Part shown: positions 1 through 6,064 of the stretch, piece by piece
Position numbering within the stretch: position 1 is the stretch's first letter
Layout of the letters: each line of letters opens with the position of its first letter
Assembly: GCA_021771915.1 (NCBI GenBank)
Contig: JAETNY010000009.1
Span: 1 to 40,037 of the forward strand
Reading direction: 5' to 3'
Source of the DNA: Bacillota bacterium
GTDB lineage: Bacteria > Bacillota > Dehalobacteriia > UBA4068 > UBA4997
Length of the DNA stretch: 40,037 bases
Notes under the pieces: generated by a model
Databases searched by the model: none
What the model saw: only the letters and a program-made list of their open reading frames with translations
Told to the model about the DNA's origin: nothing
Translations under genes and position numbers: made by a program

Positions 1-103
1 CTGTAAAACTTCCCGCTTTCTCCGAGCCTAACACCAACTCGTCTATTTGCTCTAACAGTGTATTCATCTCAAACAAATACGCTTCCAGCATATCATTATC
101 CAT
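1..103 (-). CDS. cheA: Chemotaxis histidine kinase CheA, N-terminal fragment
   Basis: Only the first 34 codons lie in the window; the gene runs off the left edge. The reading starts MDNDMLEAYLFEMN and continues LLEQIDELVLGSEKAGSF. This matches the first helix of the Hpt (P1) phosphotransfer domain of clostridial CheA-type kinases; the phospho-accepting histidine would lie outside the window. CheA passes phosphate from chemoreceptor arrays to CheY. The ATG at 103-101 follows a GAGGGTGG ribosome-binding site eight bases away, which fixes the start. A sigma-D-like promoter lies about 45 bases upstream, as expected for a chemotaxis gene. The family call rests on a short N-terminus, so another Hpt-domain protein remains possible. 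Confidence 0.6.
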   Translation of the reverse strand, partial: MDNDMLEAYLFEMNTLLEQIDELVLGSEKAGSFT

Positions 104-148
104 TCTTCAGTCCACCCTCTTATTTGTTGAATTTTCCTTTCATAATAT

Positions 149-175
149 TTATCGACAAGTTGAAGAAAAAAGTTA
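149..175 (-). promoter_or_regulatory. Sigma-D (sigma-28) type promoter for cheA
   Basis: On the minus strand there is TAAC (175-172), exactly 15 bases, then GTCGATAA (156-149). The Bacillus sigma-D consensus is TAAA-N15-GCCGATAT, so the match is strong in both boxes and in spacing. Transcription would begin near 142, leaving a leader of about 40 bases before the cheA start codon. Sigma-D control is usual for chemotaxis genes. Confidence 0.55.
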
Positions 176-315
176 GTAATATTTTTTTATTTTTTTCAGA
201 TTGGCAAAAAATAATAGTAGAAAATTCTTTAATTAAATGATATAATAAATGGGTGTATATACAATTACCGGTTTTTTAAGTTTTTTCTACTATTTTAAAA
301 TGAAAGGATGATATT

Positions 316-3300
316 ATGCTGAAGAAGTTCAGTAAACTCAAAGCCGGCCTGCTGGCGCTTTCGCTGGCGATAATGCTGGCTTTGGCGCCAACCGGCACAG
401 CGCTTGCTGTGGACGCCTGGCTGCAACCCTCGCTGGACAAAATGCTGTCCTGGGGCGTTTTGAACGGCGACGCAAACGGCGACCTGCATATTAACGACCC
501 CATCAGCCGCGCCGAGTTTACCGCTATGGTCAACCGTGCCTATGGTTATGATGAAACTGCGCCCACGCCCTTTACAGATGTAGCGGAGCGCGCCTGGTAC
601 GCCGAGGATATCGCTATCGGCTACGGCACCGGCTATTTTAACGGCACATCGCCCACACTGGCCGAGCCGGAATCCTCCTTAACCAGAGAACAGGCCATAA
701 CGGTTCTGGCGCGCAATCTGCGTCTGGAAGAGGCCGCCGGCGAGGTAACCAACTTCCGTGACGGCCGCAATTTCTCCAACTGGAGCCGCGGCTACATAAA
801 AACCGCCGTCAACCGGGGGTTAGTCAATGGCTATGAAGACGGCACTTTCCGCCCGGGCAGCGATATCACGCGCGGCGAAATGAGCAAACTGCTGTCTGAC
901 GCTATCGGCACACTGGTGGATACGCAGGGTACTCACACGCTGGGCAGCGTTTGGGGCAACGTCACCATTACCACGCCTAACACCAAACTGCGCAACACCA
1001 CCATCGGCGGCGACCTTTACCTGGCCAGCGGCGTTGGTCTGGGCGGCGTGGAATTGGAAAATGTTAAGGTACTGGGGCGCATTATCGTGGCCGGCGGCGG
1101 CGAGAGTGAGGGCGGCGACGCCAGCATTTTAATGCGCAATGTAGACGCGCCGGAAATGGTCATCAACACCCTCTCCGGTCAATACATATCCGTCAGAGTG
1201 GAAAACGACAGTGAAATTGAAAACACCAAGGTGTATACCAACGCCTATCTAGAGGATAATACACGCAACCGGAGCGGTCTGGCTAATGTATATCTGGAGG
1301 GAGAGGAAGGCGCAATTTTCACCGTGGCCGGCAACATGAAAAATGTTGTTAATAAAACTCCGCGCTCCAAACTGACAGTTGGCCGCGGCAGTGTGGATAA
1401 ACTGACGATTGATGAAATGGCAACCGCCTCCACGCTGACCATTGACCGCGACGCCGTGGTTGATGAACTTAATCTGGACGCCGGCATTACCGTAAACGGC
1501 GACGGCGACATCGGTACGCTGAACGTCAGCGCCCCTGGCTCCAGAGTTACCATGCTGCCGGATAATATCGTTATCCGCCCCGGCATCACCGCCAACATTC
1601 ACGGGCAGGTTATGGACAGCGTTCTGGGCGAGGAATCTTCCAGCCAGCCACGTCTGCTTTCCGGCTATCCCAAGGGCGATGATATTGCTCCCACCACCAT
1701 TAACGCTATATTCTCGGGCAACAAGCAGGGTACGGTTTATTGGGCTATCACGCCGGAGATTAACGGCCCCGTTACCGACGCGGACACTCTGATTAAACCG
1801 CCCTCCTGGGGACCGACAATTACCCGTACCGGCAATCTGCGGCTGACGGCTTCTGATACGGAAGTAAGCACCAGAATTTCCGGTCTGGTTTCTGACGGTT
1901 CTTATTATCTGACCGCCGTACTGCGCGATGAACGGGAGCAGACCAGCCCACTGAAACATATCCTGTTCACCACGCCGGACAACACCATACCCAACTTTAC
2001 CTCAGGTTATCCTTACATGAGCAAAATCACCAATACAGACGCTCAGGTTACAGCCATGACCACCAAGGATTGTTACCTGTATTGGGCGGTTCTGCCGCAG
2101 GGCAGTTCTGCGCCCACCGCCAATGATTTTCTGGCTAACGCCATCACTGGCAATCTGGGCTTCGGCAGTGTTTTCATGACCAAAAACGAACCGGACACTT
2201 TGTATGTAAACGACGAGTTGCTGGAGGAATTGAAAACCTACGATTTGTATTTATGGCTGACTGACGCTGACGCCGGTCTGCAATCCAATGTGCGCAAGCT
2301 GACTTTCACCACTGTGGATAAAACGCCGCCGGTATGGGTTAACGATTTGCGCGTTAAACAGGAACAACCCACCAACATCGGCTTTATCGGCGCGCTGAAT
2401 GAAAATTGTACCGTTTACTGGGTGGCTGTGCCGCATGGCACCATTTATCCCAAACCGCAAATAACCGATAATGATAATAATAATGATGATGAAAACAGCG
2501 ATAATGAAGACGAGGTAATCGTGGTGGATTTGGCTAGCGAATACGCCAAAATGCAGATTACCTATGGTCTGAACGCTTTACGCAACGGTCAGGTTGCCGC
2601 GCGCGGAAACACTGATTTTAATATGAATGTCAGCGGACTGACCGTGCAGACGACTTATGACATTTATTACGTGGCGATGGACTCCGCCGGCAACTATGAA
2701 GAAACGGCGCATATGATTACGGCCAACACGCTGGACAACATTGCTCCCACCGTAACCCAGGAGTTTACCCGTTTCTCCAGTGACGATACCAGCCGGCCCT
2801 ATGCCAATACTGCAATCAAGCTTATTTTCAGCGAGAACGTAATGTATGCGGATACCAATACCACTTTCCATGCGCTTTATCAGAATGTTAAGGACGCGCA
2901 AACCACCGCAGAAATTGAAAAAGCCAAGAATGAAATGGCTGCCGCGTTGCGTGAAACTATCTGGTTATACAGCGCCTCCACCGGCAACCGCCTGCCCGTT
3001 CGCGTTAACGAGCGCACAGACGATGACCGGCTGAATGAAGACTGGGTAATTGATTATCGTAACGTCACCATGGAGTTGGACGAGGGCAAGCTTATTCTGA
3101 CTTTCCCCTCTGAACCAGACGTTTCCGACCCACTGAACAGCGCATTGAATTTGGCGGCCGGCAACAGCTATTATTTTGAACTGCATGATATTACCGATGC
3201 GTCCACCAACCATAACCGTATGGGCGTTACGGAGTTGCCGCGCTTTACAACCATTGCCGCGCAAGCCTGGTTGGAACAGCTGAACATTACCAAGCTGGAA

Positions 3301-5226
3301 TATCAGGGAGAAACGCTGGACGCGGATATTGTTTTCTCAATCACGCCGCTTTCCACCTCCACCGTGGAGGACACTGTGGACTGGGATATGCTGCTCTGGC
3401 TGGATTGCTCCGCCGACTTTGAGTTATACACACGCAGCCATCTGGCTGACGCCGCCCCAGACCCGGAATGGCAGAAAGTAACCGATAATCTGTTCTCGAT
3501 TACTTCGCCCAGCGGCCAGTTTGAGGGCTTAAGCCTTAACCGCACTATCAATCAACAGGACGATTTCCCTCAGCTAAATGAAAGTCTTGAGGACGGCCAT
3601 GTTTATGAATATGCTGTACACTTTGTTAACATCGGCAACCTTTCTGACCGCAAAACCTGGAGCCAGCGCGTTAACCTCTGGGTATCGGTAATGGCCGGCA
3701 GTTCCGTCAGCCTGGGCAATCTGGCTTCCAATGTATCCGCCAGCTATGAAGATATGGTGGCTAATGAAGAAGTCAGCGATATTGGTACCCCGGCTCAGTT
3801 CCGCCCCTATAAGCAGTTCGATGACCAGCGTGCGCCGCATTTTGAAAACGGCCACCCGGAATTTGAACCAGGCGATACTTCCACCTATATGAACCTGATG
3901 CTTGACCGCACTGGCACAGTTTATTATGTTATTGCCCCGGTAGGCGTAATAACCACCAGGGACCAGGATAATCAGGAGCCAAATCTGGCCGATGTGCCAA
4001 CCAACGGCGGCAGCGGCGATTATCTTGTTAAAGAACCTACTTACCGTGAAATTGTTACGCCAACCAGCTATACCAATCCCAGAATTAAAAAGGGCAATGT
4101 AACGGTTGGCACCAGCGTTAACCCCATTCTGGTAACGGAATTAGAGCCGGAAACCCAGTATTATGCTTATCTGGTTACCAAAGGCGCGGGTCAGGTATAT
4201 TCTGACGTTTACCTTTATACTTTCCGCACCGAAGCAGTGGTGCGCCCGGTTATCACTCTGGATTTGAGCAACCCGACGGTTACCATTACCGCCGACCGGC
4301 AGAGTAATGTTGACTATCTGCTGATTAACTATGACGCCAATATGGACTCACGCTTAACCAAACAGTTCAAGGACGTGGCCGATTATGACAAAAATCCGCC
4401 ACAGGAATACCTAACTGACTTTACGGTACTTGAGGCCATGAACACCGACGTTACCAATAACAACCGCTCCACCGGCAGCGTTTTTGACTTATATGCCACG
4501 CAAAAAGCCCAGGAGGATATGGCCAACTATATCCGTGCCACCACGCCCAACGGCACTAGCATTATCGGCAAGGGTTCAACCGCGATTAACGCCGGTCAAT
4601 CCATATCCATAGATTGCAGCCGCCAATGGAACCTTTCCGGCGGTGCGCAATACGCATTCCTGGCTGTTGGCCGCAGCACTTTGGGCTCCGGCGATGCTTT
4701 CCGCGCTATCTGGCCGGTGGAACTGAAAGATGACACGCCGCCAATGGTGCAGGCGATTAATCATACTCTGGAATTTGTGCAGGGTACTAATAACACCAGA
4801 GTTTCCGGTGAAATTACCATTCAGTTCACAGAGCCTATCTATCGTATTGATAAAGGTACTACGCCGCCCACATTGCAGAATATTGACGCTGGCCCACTGC
4901 GCTCGCCTGACCGTCTGAACAGCTTCGTCAGCATTCAAAATCTGGTTAGTTCCAAAAACCCGGCTTCACCGGACTCTATCATAAAATACGTAGAGTATCC
5001 CGGCCAGGTTAACCAGCCGGCGCAGGTTTTACAGCTCAGGCTGAACAATGCGCCAACCGGCACCAACATCACATGTTACAACAATATTTGTGATGCAGCC
5101 AGCAATGTAAACCAGACTTCTTTCAACGTATCCATAAAAATTGTGCCAAGAACAGTTGGTCAGACAACATTATATGATATTGAAGTAAATATTCCACCGC
5201 AGTGGGACGCGCGCACCAACCGTTAA
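316..5226 (+). CDS. Large S-layer-homology (SLH) surface protein with Ig/Fn3-like repeats
   Basis: This 1636-residue exported protein has a signal peptide at residues 1-31 (KK start, long hydrophobic core, cleavage after ALA). Three SLH domains follow at about residues 33-200, with motifs such as ISRAEFTAMVNRAYGY and GYEDGTFRPGSDITRGEM. They should hold the protein on pyruvylated wall polymer. Residues ~205-430 are rich in short G/N/V-containing strands and look like a right-handed beta-solenoid. The rest is a string of beta-sandwich modules recognisable by recurring phrases (TVYWAI, LYWAV, TVYWVAV, TVYYVIAP and DKTPP or DDTPP linkers). A D/N/E-rich insert sits near residues 715-732. The ATG follows AAAGGATGA. 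A strong terminator follows the stop, so the gene is probably monocistronic. The ligand or function beyond surface display is unknown. Confidence 0.88.
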   Translation: MLKKFSKLKAGLLALSLAIMLALAPTGTALAVDAWLQPSLDKMLSWGVLNGDANGDLHINDPISRAEFTAMVNRAYGYDETAPTPFTDVAERAWYAEDIAIGYGTGYFNGTSPTLAEPESSLTREQAITVLARNLRLEEAAGEVTNFRDGRNFSNWSRGYIKTAVNRGLVNGYEDGTFRPGSDITRGEMSKLLSDAIGTLVDTQGTHTLGSVWGNVTITTPNTKLRNTTIGGDLYLASGVGLGGVELENVKVLGRIIVAGGGESEGGDASILMRNVDAPEMVINTLSGQYISVRVENDSEIENTKVYTNAYLEDNTRNRSGLANVYLEGEEGAIFTVAGNMKNVVNKTPRSKLTVGRGSVDKLTIDEMATASTLTIDRDAVVDELNLDAGITVNGDGDIGTLNVSAPGSRVTMLPDNIVIRPGITANIHGQVMDSVLGEESSSQPRLLSGYPKGDDIAPTTINAIFSGNKQGTVYWAITPEINGPVTDADTLIKPPSWGPTITRTGNLRLTASDTEVSTRISGLVSDGSYYLTAVLRDEREQTSPLKHILFTTPDNTIPNFTSGYPYMSKITNTDAQVTAMTTKDCYLYWAVLPQGSSAPTANDFLANAITGNLGFGSVFMTKNEPDTLYVNDELLEELKTYDLYLWLTDADAGLQSNVRKLTFTTVDKTPPVWVNDLRVKQEQPTNIGFIGALNENCTVYWVAVPHGTIYPKPQITDNDNNNDDENSDNEDEVIVVDLASEYAKMQITYGLNALRNGQVAARGNTDFNMNVSGLTVQTTYDIYYVAMDSAGNYEETAHMITANTLDNIAPTVTQEFTRFSSDDTSRPYANTAIKLIFSENVMYADTNTTFHALYQNVKDAQTTAEIEKAKNEMAAALRETIWLYSASTGNRLPVRVNERTDDDRLNEDWVIDYRNVTMELDEGKLILTFPSEPDVSDPLNSALNLAAGNSYYFELHDITDASTNHNRMGVTELPRFTTIAAQAWLEQLNITKLEYQGETLDADIVFSITPLSTSTVEDTVDWDMLLWLDCSADFELYTRSHLADAAPDPEWQKVTDNLFSITSPSGQFEGLSLNRTINQQDDFPQLNESLEDGHVYEYAVHFVNIGNLSDRKTWSQRVNLWVSVMAGSSVSLGNLASNVSASYEDMVANEEVSDIGTPAQFRPYKQFDDQRAPHFENGHPEFEPGDTSTYMNLMLDRTGTVYYVIAPVGVITTRDQDNQEPNLADVPTNGGSGDYLVKEPTYREIVTPTSYTNPRIKKGNVTVGTSVNPILVTELEPETQYYAYLVTKGAGQVYSDVYLYTFRTEAVVRPVITLDLSNPTVTITADRQSNVDYLLINYDANMDSRLTKQFKDVADYDKNPPQEYLTDFTVLEAMNTDVTNNNRSTGSVFDLYATQKAQEDMANYIRATTPNGTSIIGKGSTAINAGQSISIDCSRQWNLSGGAQYAFLAVGRSTLGSGDAFRAIWPVELKDDTPPMVQAINHTLEFVQGTNNTRVSGEITIQFTEPIYRIDKGTTPPTLQNIDAGPLRSPDRLNSFVSIQNLVSSKNPASPDSIIKYVEYPGQVNQPAQVLQLRLNNAPTGTNITCYNNICDAASNVNQTSFNVSIKIVPRTVGQTTLYDIEVNIPPQWDARTNR

Positions 5227-5240
5227 AGCCAAACAGCAAC

Positions 5241-5276
5241 AGCCCCGGAGTTTAAACTCCGGGGCTGCTATTATTT
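5241..5276 (+). terminator. Rho-independent terminator of the SLH gene
   Basis: A perfect GC-rich inverted repeat, AGCCCCGGAGTTT with its complement (5241-5266), starts 15 bases after the SLH stop codon and is followed by a T-rich stretch. It separates the SLH gene from the antisense-RNA modules. Confidence 0.85.
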
Positions 5277-5289
5277 AAGTGAAATTTGC

Positions 5290-5318
5290 TTGACAAACAA
5301 CAACAACTTTTGTATAAT
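5290..5318 (+). promoter_or_regulatory. Consensus sigma-A promoter for antisense RNA 1
   Basis: TTGACA (5290-5295), 17 bases, TATAAT (5313-5318): a perfect consensus promoter. The same sequence, with two changes in the spacer, recurs at 5606-5634 in front of the second antisense RNA. Confidence 0.85.
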
Positions 5319-5324
5319 ATAAAC

Positions 5325-5415
5325 AGGTGAGGTCATAATAACGATGGCTCGCCTTTTGCAATCAAAAAATTTTAATTTTCTGAGTCGCTACTTGCCCGAG
5401 CAGCGGCTCTTTCTA
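5325..5415 (+). ncRNA. Putative antisense antitoxin RNA 1
   Basis: The inferred transcript starts about seven bases after the perfect -10 box and ends at the hairpin 5382-5409, which is followed by a T-rich run; length is roughly 90 nt. It opens with a hairpin (AGGTGAG 5325-5331 pairing with CTCGCCT 5348-5354). It is complementary to the 3' end of the 30-aa peptide gene on the opposite strand (5388-5480), including its last codons and stop. Convergent overlap of a toxin mRNA 3' end with an antisense RNA is the layout of TxpA/RatA-type type I systems. A protein ORF could be drawn from 5344, but it lies entirely antisense to the module and is not favoured. Confidence 0.55.
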
Positions 5416-5420
5416 TGTTT
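5382..5420. terminator. Hairpin shared by antisense RNA 1 and toxin mRNA 1
   Basis: GAGTCGCT (5382-5389) pairs with AGCGGCTC (5402-5409), with one G-U pair. On the plus strand TCTTTCTATGTTT follows, a modest terminator. On the minus strand a TTTTTT run lies about 15 bases beyond. The stop codon of the 30-aa peptide lies at the edge of the stem. Confidence 0.45.
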
Positions 5421-5480
5421 ACGCTTCAGTTCGATTGTAAACGTAAAGTTCCCAATACGAATCGTCAACCGCAGTGACAT
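5388..5480 (-). CDS. Putative type I toxin peptide 1 (30 aa, basic)
   Basis: This small ORF begins MSLRLTIRIGNF and ends KSRCSGK. The first half alternates hydrophobic and polar residues (LTIRIGNFTFTIEL), like an amphipathic strand. The second half is strongly basic (KRKHRK). The ATG follows AAAGGGGGTGAGGCCA, a very strong ribosome-binding site. The gene has its own promoter (5566-5594), a 12-codon leader ORF immediately upstream, and a perfectly promoted antisense RNA covering its 3' end. That combination is what supports it as a type I toxin; I cannot assign it to a named toxin family from sequence alone. Confidence 0.55.
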   Translation of the reverse strand: MSLRLTIRIGNFTFTIELKRKHRKSRCSGK

Positions 5481-5485
5481 TGGCC

Positions 5486-5524
5486 TCACCCCCTTTGCAG
5501 AGGATATAGCGAACCGCCTGCCAT
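5486..5524 (-). CDS. 12-aa leader ORF upstream of toxin 1
   Basis: ATG at 5524 follows AAGGGTGAGG and encodes MAGGSLYPLQRG. Its TGA (5488-5486) lies five bases before the toxin 1 ATG, and the toxin ribosome-binding site lies inside the leader's last codons. Such an overlap can couple toxin translation to translation of the leader, as in mok/hok-type loci. No function is claimed for the peptide itself. Confidence 0.4.
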   Translation of the reverse strand: MAGGSLYPLQRG

Positions 5525-5565
5525 TATTAACCTCACCCTTGCCCTTTTTCAGAGAGCCTGGCTAT

Positions 5566-5594
5566 ATTTTACAATATTAGACATAAAAAGTCAA
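5566..5594 (-). promoter_or_regulatory. Sigma-A promoter of toxin mRNA 1
   Basis: On the minus strand: TTGACT (5594-5589), 17 bases, TAAAAT (5571-5566). Transcription would start near 5560 and read through the leader ORF and the 30-aa peptide, giving a transcript of roughly 200 nt. Confidence 0.65.
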
Positions 5595-5605
5595 GCGCAA
5601 AACAC

Positions 5606-5634
5606 TTGACAAACAATAACAGCTTTTGTATAAT
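5606..5634 (+). promoter_or_regulatory. Consensus sigma-A promoter for antisense RNA 2
   Basis: TTGACA (5606-5611), 17 bases, TATAAT (5629-5634). The block CTTGACAAACAA through TATAATATAAA is the same as at 5289-5321 except for two spacer bases, so the two promoters are copies of one another. Confidence 0.85.
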
Positions 5635-5648
5635 ATAAAAAGAAAGCA

Positions 5649-5671
5649 GGGAAACTGCATGACAGTTGCCC
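5649..5671 (-). terminator. Terminator of toxin mRNA 2
   Basis: On the minus strand, GGGCAACTG pairs with CAGTTTCCC (one mismatch) and is followed by TGCTTTCTTTTTAT, a typical terminator. It would end the toxin 2 transcript so that it overlaps the antisense RNA along nearly its whole length. The same stem forms the 5' hairpin of the antisense RNA. Confidence 0.6.
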
Positions 5672-5720
5672 ACTTTCCAGTAGTTACAGGCAATTCAAAA
5701 CAAAAGTTTCAAATCACATT

Positions 5721-5759
5721 GTGAACCGTCTGGGGTCGACAGACGGTTCACTTCTTTTT
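5721..5759 (+). terminator. Terminator of antisense RNA 2
   Basis: GTGAACCGTCTG (5721-5732) and CAGACGGTTCAC (5740-5751) form a perfect 12-bp stem with a 7-base loop, followed by TTCTTTTTT. The toxin 2 stop codon (TCA on plus, 5748-5750) lies inside the stem. Confidence 0.85.
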
Positions 5760-5828
5760 TCTCTCAACAATATATGTAAATACCGCAAAGGCAAAACCAA
5801 GGATACTACAAATACTGCCTAAAGTCAT
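5748..5828 (-). CDS. Putative type I toxin peptide 2 (26 aa, membrane)
   Basis: The peptide begins MTLGSICSILGFAFAVFTYI and ends VERKKK: one hydrophobic helix followed by a basic tail. This is the classic form of small membrane-acting type I toxins, including short holin-like toxins. It is unrelated in sequence to toxin 1. The nearest ribosome-binding site (GAAAGGGG) is 16-18 bases before the ATG, which is long; an in-frame non-ATG start slightly upstream is possible and would lengthen the helix. A 7-aa leader ORF with a very strong ribosome-binding site precedes it. Its own consensus promoter lies at 5954-5982, and the antisense RNA covers the 3' end. Confidence 0.55.
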   Translation of the reverse strand: MTLGSICSILGFAFAVFTYIVERKKK

Positions 5829-5852
5829 AAGAAATATATATATCAGCCCCTT

Positions 5853-5876
5853 TCAGAAATATTTTCTGCGGAGCAT
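5853..5876 (-). CDS. 7-aa leader ORF upstream of toxin 2
   Basis: The ORF encodes MLRRKYF and is preceded by GGAAAGGAGGGGGTG, the strongest ribosome-binding site in the module. Its stop codon overlaps the start of the purine-rich stretch in front of toxin 2 (TGAAAGGGG). This resembles leader 1, where a short frame with a good ribosome-binding site ends at the toxin ribosome-binding site. It may couple or limit toxin translation. Confidence 0.35.
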   Translation of the reverse strand: MLRRKYF

Positions 5877-5953
5877 CAATACACCCCCTCCTTTCCGCTC
5901 GCGCAGAATATCACTGGGGCAACCGTACATACTGCCATTTCCCTGCTTTTTAT

Positions 5954-5982
5954 ATTCTACATTATACAACATAATTTGTCAA
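5954..5982 (-). promoter_or_regulatory. Sigma-A promoter of toxin mRNA 2
   Basis: On the minus strand: TTGACA (5982-5977), 17 bases, TAGAAT (5959-5954). The toxin 2 transcript would begin near 5947 with AAAAAGCAGGGAAA, resembling the start of antisense RNA 2 (AAGCAGGGAAA). The two opposing transcripts therefore carry similar 5' ends. Confidence 0.7.
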
Positions 5983-6008
5983 GCTGACATAACAAAGCGG
6001 CCTGATTA

Positions 6009-6037
6009 TTGACAGCGTAAAACCAATGTATTATAAT
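6009..6037 (+). promoter_or_regulatory. Consensus sigma-A promoter of the serpin gene
   Basis: TTGACA (6009-6014), 17 bases, TATAAT (6032-6037), placing the transcription start near 6044. This rules out the upstream ATG at 6026 as the translation start, since it lies between the two boxes. Confidence 0.85.
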
Positions 6038-6064
6038 GAAAGAAAAAACATAGAGGTGATAGTT

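Larger units (their letters stand above)
5641..5759 (+). ncRNA. Putative antisense antitoxin RNA 2
   Basis: This RNA of about 118 nt is inferred between the perfect promoter 5606-5634 and a 12-bp terminator stem followed by TTCTTTTTT. Its 5' end folds as GGGAAACTG-catga-CAGTTGCCC with one mismatch. It is fully complementary to the 3' part of the toxin 2 mRNA, ending at the stop codon of the 26-aa ORF. No open frame with a ribosome-binding site is present in it. Confidence 0.65.

Noticed and set aside
5344-5580. 78-aa plus-strand ORF behind a perfect promoter
   Set aside because: It lies wholly antisense to the 30-aa peptide, its leader and the toxin promoter. Its composition is unlike a protein, and an antisense RNA explains the promoter and hairpins better.
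6026-6064. Upstream ATG start for the serpin
   Set aside because: It falls between the -35 and -10 boxes of the serpin promoter and would precede the signal peptide with charged residues.
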